Shown in pieces: positions 55,099 through 62,677 of a DNA stretch of 64,000 bases. The stretch lies in NCBI RefSeq assembly GCF_011752065.1, contig NZ_JAAIJY010000010.1, positions 1 to 64,000 of the forward strand, in the 5' to 3' direction. Made by a program: the position numbers and the translations under genes. The notes beneath the pieces were generated by a model. The model saw nothing but the letters and a program-made list of their open reading frames with translations, was not told where the DNA came from and made no database searches. Each line of letters opens with the position of its first letter. Position 1 is the first letter of the stretch. Origin of the DNA: Actinomyces sp. ZJ308 (lineage in GTDB: Bacteria; Actinomycetota; Actinomycetes; Actinomycetales; Actinomycetaceae).

Positions 55099-55569
55099 TT
55101 ATTGTCGATTAGCAGCCATGATCATAAAACCAAAGACCGCAAGAATTAAAAGAATAAGGCCTGATATTGACGTAGGAATAGTGGCCGCAACCCTCCGAAA
55201 ACCTTCCCATAATGCCGCCCACAGAAGTAACGGAAGTGACACACCAACGACAATTGTGCGCACGCCGACACCGAACGCCGCCCATGAGCGCACCACCGCA
55301 GCCAATAAGAGCGCAAAAAGAAGGAGGTATACCCAAAACGCCGAGCGCCCTGATTCAATCCGCGAAACCCCCTGCCAAACACAAGCAACCGCAACATAGG
55401 GAGTGACCAAATGTGCAGCAACCGACAATCCGACAGGACCACATTGCCGTCCAGAAGAAAGTCAGCAGGAAAAGCCCGCGGACACCAAACCAACGATCAC
55501 CACAGCGAGCGTCGCGCGCCAATCCCAGTCAACATAGTGATCGACAGCCACATCTTCGACGTTAAACAC
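55099..55569 (-). pseudogene. membrane protein gene interrupted by an in-frame TGA
   Basis: GTG 55567-55569 follows GAGGTG and opens VFNVEDVAVDHYVDWDWR, continues through one membrane segment (ATLAVVIVGLVSAGFSC) and stops at TGA 55462-55464. The same frame continues without further stops to TAA at 55099: LSSGRQCGPVGLSVAAHLVT, then three more hydrophobic segments (FWVYLLLFALLLAAVV, TIVVGVSLPLLLWAALW, ISGLILLILAVFGFMIMA). Read through, it is a 156-residue four-helix protein. The C-terminal 109 residues could restart at TTG 55428. A decayed gene is the simplest view. The family is not recognised. Confidence 0.6.
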
Positions 55570-55767
55570 TTACTCACACCTCGAATCTAACCGCTGAAAA
55601 TACAAGATCGAGAAACCAGCACCCCAGACACAGCAAGACACCAAATCAGATCCCAACGAATCAAAGTCGCGACCACAAAAGGAAGCAACCTTTAAGTCTG
55701 CATCAAAACAACATCCCCCTCCCCGAGTAACACAACAACGGCACCCGAAAATCGCAGCCGCGTACAA
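55570..55767 (-). CDS. doubtful cysteine-rich small ORF
   Basis: 65 codons with many cysteines (FGCRCCVTRGGGCCFDAD near the start), ending exactly where the interrupted membrane gene begins. A strong AAGGAGG lies upstream, but the ATG it serves (about 55776) is followed at once by TGA, in frame with this ORF. Another frame of the same DNA reads FSGAVVVLLGEGDVVLMQT and PFVVATLIRWDLIWCL, also broken by stops, so this may be the remains of a further membrane gene. Confidence 0.2.
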   Translation of the reverse strand: MYAAAIFGCRCCVTRGGGCCFDADLKVASFCGRDFDSLGSDLVSCCVWGAGFSILYFQRLDSRCE

Positions 55768-55954
55768 TCACATCCCCACCCTCCTTTTCGATTTCCCTTA
55801 ATCGAAACTGTAACACAAGCAGACAACCCACATAAGCTCCAGATTTAAGTCACTTATTCAACATTCCCAGATTAAACTAATGGGATTCTTGCTTCATTAA
55901 TTTAATTGCACTAATATATCTGCGTCAGTAGATAATGTTACTTATCGGAGCCTC
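55573..55954. other. AT-rich intergenic, right part of the island
   Basis: Apart from the doubtful small ORF nothing is supportable. 55840-55945 is the most AT-rich stretch of the window and includes several TATAAT-like hexamers, for example in AGATAATGTTACTTATCGG just before the gene at 55955, which is probably its promoter. Confidence 0.5.
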
Positions 55955-56809
55955 ATGCGCCGTCATCACGACAACGCCCCGCCTCGCCACGCCGCGCCAC
56001 CTCACCGCGCATGGCACGCCGGCGACGGCACCGGGCGTCCGCCGGCTTCAGGTGGCGCCGTCGCCATCTCCCTCATCCTGCTCGCCGGGTCCCCGGCGCT
56101 GGGAACCGCCCTGGCTCTCCTCCAGGGACCGTGGATCCTCATGCTCCCGGTCCTTCACCTCGGCGGCCTGATGCTCTGGGTGGGGCCGCTCCATCGTGGC
56201 TGGCGCGACCTCGTCGCCTCCGGCAGCACCCACAGCCGAACCGCGCTCTTCACCGCCGGCGCCCTGGCTGGAATCGCCTTCGGCGGCCTGCACGCCTGGA
56301 TGGGGCCGACGGGCACCGGCCCCCTGTGGAAGCCGGAGATCACCGCATCCACGCTGCTCCATGCCCTGGTCTTCGCCGTCTCGGTGGGCATCGTGTACAA
56401 CGCGCTCCCCGAGGAGATCACCCTGCGACGCACCCTGTTCGCGCCCGTGCACGAGCGCCTCGGGGCCACCGCGGCGGTGCTGGTGACCACGGCCTCCTTC
56501 ACCGCCCTGCACCTTCCGACCTGGCTGACCTCGCAGACCAGCGCCGGCGGCTACGCCTGGCAGGTCCTTCACAAGGTGCTCTTCGGACTCCTCGCCGGCT
56601 GGTCGGTGGTGCGGCTGCGGTCGGTCTTCTTCGCCCTGGGGCTGCACGTCAGCGGCAACGCGCTGGGCCTGTTCATCGGCCAGCTTCAGAGCGAGAACCT
56701 TCCCGACTTCGAGATCTCGTGGCTCAACGCCGCCATCCTGCTGATCGGCGCAGCCGTCACCACCGCCTTCATCCACCTCCTGGGCCGACGACGAGGCCGA
56801 GGGACCTGA
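55955..56809 (+). CDS. CPBP-family intramembrane metalloprotease, copy 2
   Basis: 284 residues with a His/Arg-rich N-terminus, about seven membrane segments and the CPBP core: LPEEITLRRTLF (Glu153, Glu154, Arg158), FTALHLPTW (His186) and GLHVSGNALG (His231, Asn235). It matches the copy at 52474 almost motif for motif (FGLLAGWSVVRLRSVFFALG against FGLVAGWSVLRLDSLAFALG), so the two are paralogues separated by the ClC gene and the AT-rich island. GGAG precedes the ATG. Ends 4 bp from the convergent SDR gene with no terminator between. Confidence 0.85.
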   Translation: MRRHHDNAPPRHAAPPHRAWHAGDGTGRPPASGGAVAISLILLAGSPALGTALALLQGPWILMLPVLHLGGLMLWVGPLHRGWRDLVASGSTHSRTALFTAGALAGIAFGGLHAWMGPTGTGPLWKPEITASTLLHALVFAVSVGIVYNALPEEITLRRTLFAPVHERLGATAAVLVTTASFTALHLPTWLTSQTSAGGYAWQVLHKVLFGLLAGWSVVRLRSVFFALGLHVSGNALGLFIGQLQSENLPDFEISWLNAAILLIGAAVTTAFIHLLGRRRGRGT

Positions 56810-56813
56810 GGAC

Positions 56814-57521
56814 TCAGGCCCAGCCCTGGGCGGTGGGGACCACCTCGATGTCGCGAACGACGACGTCCTGGGGCAGGTTCAGCTGGTGGTGCACGATCGT
56901 GGCGATGTCTTGCGGGTGCAGGGGCGCTGAGGCGATCTGCTCGGTCACCGCGGGGATGTCCCGCCCCTTGGTGGCCGCTGTCTCCACGTAGCCGATCGCG
57001 ATCGTGCGTGAGCGCACCCGGTCGGCTCGCAGCTCCACCCGCAGCTGCTCCCCCAGGGCGTTGCGGGCGGCCGCCGTGGCCCCGTAGACGGCCGCGTGCT
57101 CGAAGGCGACGTCGCTGGCGATGGAGCCGATGACGATGATGTCGGCGACCCCTCGGGCCTCGGCGGCCCGCCTGAGGGCGGGCAGGAGGAGGCGCGCCGC
57201 CCTGAGGACGGTGGCGATGTCGGTGGTCATGCCCTCGACCCACTCCTCGGCCTCCCTGGAGTCGAAGGGGCCGCCCAGCATCCCGCCCGCGCTCGTCACG
57301 AGGGCGTCGACCGTCCCCTCCTCGCGCACGATGCGCTCCAGGGCCTCGTGAGTGGCGTCGGCGTCCTTGAGATCGCAGCGCACGACACGCGCATCGATCT
57401 CACTGAGCGGCTCCTGACGGTCGACGACGACGGTGTTCCAGCCCTCGGCCGCGGCCCGCTGGGCAATGGCCAGGCCGATGCCGGAGGCGCCTCCGGTGAC
57501 GACGATCGTGCGAGGGCTCAT
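56814..57521 (-). CDS. SDR-fold protein lacking the catalytic lysine (1)
   Basis: 235 residues of short-chain dehydrogenase/reductase type: nucleotide motif TGGASGIG (9-16), acidic residue after strand 2 (VVVDRQ), CDLKDAD, SAGG, then Ser133 and Tyr146. The active-site motif reads YGATA, so the lysine of YxxxK (position 150) is alanine. NAD(P) binding seems intact but oxidoreductase activity is doubtful. Third gene of the operon SDR - nhaA - SDR; its ATG overlaps the nhaA stop as ATGA. It could be a nucleotide-sensing or structural partner of the antiporter; that is inference. Confidence 0.85.
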   Translation of the reverse strand: MSPRTIVVTGGASGIGLAIAQRAAAEGWNTVVVDRQEPLSEIDARVVRCDLKDADATHEALERIVREEGTVDALVTSAGGMLGGPFDSREAEEWVEGMTTDIATVLRAARLLLPALRRAAEARGVADIIVIGSIASDVAFEHAAVYGATAAARNALGEQLRVELRADRVRSRTIAIGYVETAATKGRDIPAVTEQIASAPLHPQDIATIVHHQLNLPQDVVVRDIEVVPTAQGWA

Positions 57522-59416
57522 GCCTTACCTCCTGCTGCTCCGGGGACATCGGCTGTCTGACAGGGCTGCTGGGCCTGCTCGTCCTGCTGCTCGAGGGCGT
57601 GCCTGGCCTCCTCCAGCGCGGCGATGAGGTGATCGGTCTCGGCCGGTCCCTCGTAGATCTCGCCGTTGATGAAGAAGGTCGGGGCCGTGGTCAGCCCCAG
57701 CGAGATGGCGTCGTCGGCGTCGTCGTGCACCCGCGGGGCGTGGACCTGCTGACGCATGGCCTCCTCCAGACGCGGCAGGTTCGCTCCGACGTCGATGGCT
57801 GCGCGCCGCAGCATCTGCTGATCGAGCTCCTCGTCCTGGCACAGGCGGCTGAGCTCCTGACGCATGGGCGAGAACAGCTCCCGGCTCTGGGCGCTGACGG
57901 CCTCGATGACGAGGGCGGCCTGCTCCGCCGCGGGGTCGCCCATGGGGTTGTGGCGGTAGACGAAGCGCAGCTCGGGCCCGAAGTGGTCGCGCAGCTCCTG
58001 GACGATGTCGTCGATCGCGGCATCGTCCAGGTCGCCCAGGCGGCCGTACTCCACGAGGGTGAGCGGGGCGTTGACCGGACCGTCGATGTGGTCGCGCTCG
58101 GGGTCGACCGGCCGGTTGAGACGCTTGTGGGCGGGGGCGTGCTGGACGTCGTAGCGCGCCGTGGCGGACATGGCGATCATGCCGAGCACCGCCGAGAGCA
58201 GGGAGGCGGCCAGCACGCCGATCCGTGCCTCGGACTGCAGGACGGGGTCCTCCAGGGCCAGGTCCACGATGAACAGCGAGATGGTGAAGCCGATCCCGGT
58301 GAGGATCGATCCGGCGCCGACGTGCCGGTAGCCGACGCCCGGCGCCAGCTCGCCGATCCGCAGCTTGGTCGCCAGGACGGTCGCGCCGTAGATGCCCACC
58401 ACCTTCCCGACGACCAGGCCGACGATGATGCCCCAGGTCAGCGGCGAGGTGAAGGCCTGCTTGAGGGTCTGCGGGGTGATGATGACGCCCGCGTTGGACA
58501 GGGCGAAGACCGGCACCACGACGAGGTTGACGAACGGCGCCAGCATGAGCTGGAGGCGCTCGTTGATGGACACCGAGCGCATGATGCCGTCCATGGCGGC
58601 GCTTCCGGTGGCCGCCACCGGGGTCCGGCGGAAGACGCGGGTGAGCTCCTCGGCCTGCAGGACCGCGCTGCGCTCGGGCGGGAACACCGGCAACAGCAGG
58701 CCCAGGATCACGCCGGCGATCGTGGCGTGGACGCCCGAGGCGAAGACCGCCAGCCACAGCACCACCCCGGAGATGACGTAGACGGCCATGCGGTGCGGCC
58801 TGGACTGCTGGAGCAGGAACAGCAGGAAGGCGACGACGCCCGCCACCGCCAGGGGGACCAGGTGGATGGTCTCGGTGTAGGCGGTCGCGATGACCAGCAG
58901 CGCGCCGACGTCGTCGACGACGGCCAGCGTCACGAGGAAGGCGCGCAGCTGGGTGGGAAGGCGGCTGCCGAAGACGGCCAGAATCCCCATGACGAAGGCG
59001 GTGTCGGTGGAGATGACGATTCCCCAGGCGGAGGCGCCCTCGGTTCCGGTGTTGAGCCAGAAGAAGAGGAGGGCCGGAATGATGAGGCCGGCGAGGGCGG
59101 CGATGACGGGGACGCTGGCCCGCCGCCACTCGCGCAGCTCGCCCATGATGAAGTCGTGCTTGACCTCCAGGCTCACCAGGAAGAAGAACAGCATCATGAG
59201 GGCGTCGTTGATCCAGTGCTGGAGCGACAGCCGGATCTCGGTGCTCCCCAGGGAGACCGCGAGCTCGGTGTGCCAGAAGTCCTCGTAGGAGTGCCCGCCG
59301 AGGTTGGCCCAGGCGATGGCGATGATGGTGGCGGCCAGCAGGAGGATCGCGCCGGAGGTGTCGCGGCCGCGGAAGGCGGTGTAGGCGCTGCGCACGCGCC
59401 CGATCATCCGTCCCAT
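57518..59416 (-). CDS. nhaA: Na+/H+ antiporter NhaA fused to a thioredoxin-like domain
   Basis: 632 residues. NhaA part (about 20-425), twelve helices: ISTDTAFVMG with Asp138 and LAVVDDVGALLVIA with Asp168-Asp169 match the sodium/proton-binding aspartates of E. coli NhaA; FFFLVSLEVKHDFIMGEL is also diagnostic. The C-terminal part (about 445-610) is a DsbA/Thioredoxin_4-type domain, but where the CxxC should follow VEYG the sequence is VEYGRLGDLDDAA, without cysteines; the cis-proline loop LTTAPTFFINGEIYEG is kept. NhaA-thioredoxin fusions occur in other actinobacteria. Coupled to both SDR genes (TGATG upstream, ATGA downstream). Confidence 0.93.
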   Translation of the reverse strand: MGRMIGRVRSAYTAFRGRDTSGAILLLAATIIAIAWANLGGHSYEDFWHTELAVSLGSTEIRLSLQHWINDALMMLFFFLVSLEVKHDFIMGELREWRRASVPVIAALAGLIIPALLFFWLNTGTEGASAWGIVISTDTAFVMGILAVFGSRLPTQLRAFLVTLAVVDDVGALLVIATAYTETIHLVPLAVAGVVAFLLFLLQQSRPHRMAVYVISGVVLWLAVFASGVHATIAGVILGLLLPVFPPERSAVLQAEELTRVFRRTPVAATGSAAMDGIMRSVSINERLQLMLAPFVNLVVVPVFALSNAGVIITPQTLKQAFTSPLTWGIIVGLVVGKVVGIYGATVLATKLRIGELAPGVGYRHVGAGSILTGIGFTISLFIVDLALEDPVLQSEARIGVLAASLLSAVLGMIAMSATARYDVQHAPAHKRLNRPVDPERDHIDGPVNAPLTLVEYGRLGDLDDAAIDDIVQELRDHFGPELRFVYRHNPMGDPAAEQAALVIEAVSAQSRELFSPMRQELSRLCQDEELDQQMLRRAAIDVGANLPRLEEAMRQQVHAPRVHDDADDAISLGLTTAPTFFINGEIYEGPAETDHLIAALEEARHALEQQDEQAQQPCQTADVPGAAGGKA

Positions 59417-60192
59417 CAGCGGTTCCCCACCGGCTGGATCGTGGCGCTGGCCAGGTTCACGTGGGCGGGCAGCGAGATCATGAACTCCAGCTCGTCGGCG
59501 ACCCGTTCACCCCTGATCGTCTCCGCGTCCGCCGGCATCTCGTCGACGAAGTCGTGGTGGTTGCTCGTGGACCGGTGGGCCCCGAAGTTGCTCTTGGCGA
59601 AGAAGCTCCCTGCGGTGAACATGGCCGGCAGGTGGTGGACGCGCACACCCCGCGGCCCGTACTCGGCGCGCAGGTGCTTGGCGAACTGACCGACGGAGGC
59701 GCCCAGGGAGGAGAACACGGAGTAGGCGTGCTGGCGCTCGTAGGCCGGCCCCGTCCCGATGAGGACGATGTCCGCGCGCTCACCCCGCTCCCCGGCGGCA
59801 AGGATGTCGGGGGCGAAGATCTGCACCGTCTGCAGCGTCCCGGCCAGGTTGGTGGACATCATCAGCCGCCAGTCGGCGGGGATCGCCTCCTCGAAGGGGG
59901 CGGCGCGGCGCACGCCCGCCGCGCACACGAGCAGGTCGGGCGGACCGTAGCCGGCCAGAATTCGTTCTCGGGCCTCGACGATCTCATAGGCACTGGTCAC
60001 GTCCGCGGGGCAGCTCAGCGTCCGGGCGCCGTGCGGGAGGTGCGCCTGCATCCGTTCGATCCGGCGCCGCTTGCGGGCGATGAGGGCGACCCGGAACCCG
60101 GACTCGACCAGCTTGTGGACCACGGCTGAGCCGATGGTGCCGGTGGCCCCGGTGACGACGGCGGTGCGGCCGTCGAAGTCATCTGATGGCAT
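59416..60192 (-). CDS. SDR-fold protein lacking the catalytic lysine (2)
   Basis: 258 residues. Nucleotide motif TGATGTIG (14-21), arginine-rich end of strand 2 (ARKRRR, NADP-type), CPADVTS, CAAGV. At the active site the sequence is AYSVFSSLG: Tyr157 is followed by Ser161 where lysine is required, and the usual serine about 13 residues earlier is also absent. First gene of the operon, with GAGAGGA before the ATG; its promoter must lie in 60193-60435. Only distantly similar to the SDR at the other end, so not a recent duplication. Confidence 0.83.
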   Translation of the reverse strand: MPSDDFDGRTAVVTGATGTIGSAVVHKLVESGFRVALIARKRRRIERMQAHLPHGARTLSCPADVTSAYEIVEARERILAGYGPPDLLVCAAGVRRAAPFEEAIPADWRLMMSTNLAGTLQTVQIFAPDILAAGERGERADIVLIGTGPAYERQHAYSVFSSLGASVGQFAKHLRAEYGPRGVRVHHLPAMFTAGSFFAKSNFGAHRSTSNHHDFVDEMPADAETIRGERVADELEFMISLPAHVNLASATIQPVGNR

Positions 60193-60435
60193 GAACGTCC
60201 TCTCTCATCATCCCGCCGGTGCGCCGCATCAGGACCGGGATCCTGTCCGCGAGCGCGCCTGCCAGGCGGTGCGAAAGATGTCTACCAGATCCTCCCGGAA
60301 GACGGTCCGGCTCATGGACGTGGCACACCCGCCCAGCCACCTGGCAGGAAGTGTCCAGATAGGCCAACACGTCGTCCACCCGGACTATTCCACGGTTCCC
60401 CGCAGGGCCGTCGCTCCCCGGAGCGCTCCGACTCC

Positions 60436-62304
60436 TCAGGCCCGACGGCGCAGCAGGAGCGAGTCCCAGCCGGCCAGGGACTCCGGCATGCCCACATGCC
60501 CCGAGCCCGGCTGGACGTCCGGGTCGCCGGCGCGCAGAACCTGCTCGGCCCGCGCCCACTGTTCCGGCTCCAGGCCCTCGGCCGCGAGCGCCACCAGCAG
60601 GCCGCCCTCACCGGTCAGTGGCAGCTCCTCGCGGGAGCACTGGGCGATGAGCAGCAGCTGCTCCAGGTGGCCGCCGTCCTCCTCGGGGGCGCGCCACCGG
60701 CGCGCGATGACCCATGCGGTGGGGTGGTCGGCCGCCAGCAGCCGGAAGGTGCCCAGGGCGAGGGCGGCGTCGTCGTGCCGCAGGGCGATGAGGCTGCGGT
60801 AGTGCTCGAAGACGGATCCGGGCACGCCCACCTGGGCGGCGGCGTTGACGGTTCCGTGGTCGGGGGCCAGGTCGATCCAGGGCTCGCCGGTGGTGAAGCC
60901 GGCCCTCTCGCTGGAGTCCCACTGGACGGGGGTGCGGGCGTTGTCCCGGGAGATGGGCGCCAGTCCGGCCAGGACGGCGGCCGGGTCGTCTCCGGCGCGC
61001 ACGCGCTCGTGGAAGTGGTTGACGGACTCCAGGTCCCGGTAGTCCTCGATGCCGCGGAAGACCGTGTTGGCCATGCCGAGCTCCTCGCCCTGGTAGACGT
61101 AGGGGGTGCCGCGGTGGGTGTGGAGGATCGTGGCCAGGGTCTTGGCCGAGCGGACGCGCCAGGCGGGGTCGTCGTCGCCGAATCGGGAGACGGCGCGGGG
61201 CTGGTCGTGGTTGTCCCAGTAGGCCGAGTTCCAGCCCTTCTCCGCCGCAACGACGCCGGAGGGCTCCGTGACGGGGGCCAGGGCGGCCTGCCAGTCGGCC
61301 AGGTTGGTCTTGAGGGTGACCAGGTCGAGGGGGCGGGGGTCGAACTTGCCTCCCGGCCCGTCGGTGAGGCTGACGTGCTCGAACTGGAAGACCATGTCGA
61401 GCTCGGCGCGGGCGGGGTCGGTGTAGAGGGCGGCCTCGGACCGCGTGGCCCCGGGCATCTCCCCGACGGTGATGACGTGGCCGGGGCGGGGCGCGAGGAC
61501 CTGCTGGTTCATCTCGCGGAGGAACTCGTGGATGCGCGGGCCGTTGGCCACGGCGGCGAAGGCGTTGCCATAGAGGTCGCCCTCGCCCTGGGGCGCGTCG
61601 GTGAGCGGGTGGGTCTTGGAGATGAAGTTGATGACGTCCATGCGGAAGCCGTCGACGCCGCGGTCCAGCCACCAGGTCATCGTCTCGTGGACGGCGCGGC
61701 GCACCTCGGGGTTCTCCCAGTTGAGGTCGGGCTGCTTGGGTGAGAAGAGGTGCAGGTAGAACTCCTGGGTGCCCTCGTCCCAGGCCCAGGCCGACCCGGA
61801 GAAGGCCGACCCCCAGTTGGTGGGCTCGGTGCCCGGCTGCCCGGGGTCCAGTCCGTCGACCTGTCGGGCGGGCCGCCAGATGTACCAATCGCGTTGGGGG
61901 TCCTGCTTGGAGGAGCGGCTGGCGGCGAACCAGGGGTGCTCGTCGCTGGTGTGGTTGACGACGAGGTCCATGACCAGGCGCATGCCGCGGGCGTGGAGAG
62001 CCTCGATGAGGGCGTCGAGGTCGTCCAGGGTGCCGAAGAGGGGGTCGATGTCCTGGTAGTCGGAGATGTCGTAGCCGTTGTCGTCCTGCGGGGAGCGGTA
62101 GACGGGGCTGAGCCACACGACGTCGATGCCCAGCTCGTCGAGGTGGTCCAGGCGGCTGGTCAGTCCCGGGATGTCGCCGATCCCGTCGCCGTTGGAGTCG
62201 GCGAAGGAGCGGGGGTAGACCTGGTAGACGACGGCGCGGCGCCACCAGTCGGGCTCGTCGCCGACGTGGTGGGCTGAGACGACCAGGGGTGCGGGACGGG
62301 GCAT
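60436..62304 (-). CDS. alpha-glucosidase / oligo-1,6-glucosidase (GH13)
   Basis: 622 residues, cytoplasmic. WWRRAVVYQVYPRSFADSNG at the start, LVMDLVVNHTSDEHPWF, nucleophile Asp223 in VDGFRMDVINF, acid Glu282 in TVGEMPG, and Asp367 in WDNHDQPR. Valine straight after the nucleophile (DVIN) is the mark of alpha-1,6-specific enzymes (isomaltase, dextran glucosidase), so isomalto-oligosaccharides are the predicted substrate, such as those left by debranching. Ribosome binding site GGAAGGAAGG. Divergent from the GH31 gene with which it probably shares regulation. Confidence 0.92.
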   Translation of the reverse strand: MPRPAPLVVSAHHVGDEPDWWRRAVVYQVYPRSFADSNGDGIGDIPGLTSRLDHLDELGIDVVWLSPVYRSPQDDNGYDISDYQDIDPLFGTLDDLDALIEALHARGMRLVMDLVVNHTSDEHPWFAASRSSKQDPQRDWYIWRPARQVDGLDPGQPGTEPTNWGSAFSGSAWAWDEGTQEFYLHLFSPKQPDLNWENPEVRRAVHETMTWWLDRGVDGFRMDVINFISKTHPLTDAPQGEGDLYGNAFAAVANGPRIHEFLREMNQQVLAPRPGHVITVGEMPGATRSEAALYTDPARAELDMVFQFEHVSLTDGPGGKFDPRPLDLVTLKTNLADWQAALAPVTEPSGVVAAEKGWNSAYWDNHDQPRAVSRFGDDDPAWRVRSAKTLATILHTHRGTPYVYQGEELGMANTVFRGIEDYRDLESVNHFHERVRAGDDPAAVLAGLAPISRDNARTPVQWDSSERAGFTTGEPWIDLAPDHGTVNAAAQVGVPGSVFEHYRSLIALRHDDAALALGTFRLLAADHPTAWVIARRWRAPEEDGGHLEQLLLIAQCSREELPLTGEGGLLVALAAEGLEPEQWARAEQVLRAGDPDVQPGSGHVGMPESLAGWDSLLLRRRA

Positions 62305-62677
62305 GGGCAGCCTTCCTTCCTACCGGCATGAGGGGAGATGCGATGAGAACGAAGCAGGAACAGAGCAGGAACGGGGCTCAGGCCATCGCGATGCGGACGG
62401 GACCCCGATGAGCAAGGTCGGCGCCGGCTCATGGTCCCTCCGGGCTGCGCCGCCAGGACTGACGGTGCCTGCTGGTTCCGCCCCGATTGTGTCAGAAAGC
62501 GACGCCGTCCATGGCCGATTATGATGAGTTCTCGCGCCTGGTCCGGCCTTGGCGGCCTTGGCGGTCTTGGCCAGGAGGGCGCCGCTCCCCCGCCGCGTCC
62601 CTGAGACGTGGATGTCCTTAGCGACGTCGTCTCGACGCTCCTGACGACTCCGTTGTCCTGTTGTGAAAGGCAGACCG
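62305..62677. other. divergent promoter region GH13 / GH31
   Basis: 373 bp, no supportable gene. It contains three tandem 9-bp repeats of the CCTTGGCGG type (62547-62555, 62556-62564 and a diverged 62565-62573). No clear palindromic operator was found. Confidence 0.4.

Noticed and set aside
55462-55464. Selenocysteine or tryptophan recoding at the in-frame TGA
   Set aside because: No hairpin resembling a selenocysteine element was seen after it and neighbouring genes use TGA as an ordinary stop; a nonsense mutation is simpler.
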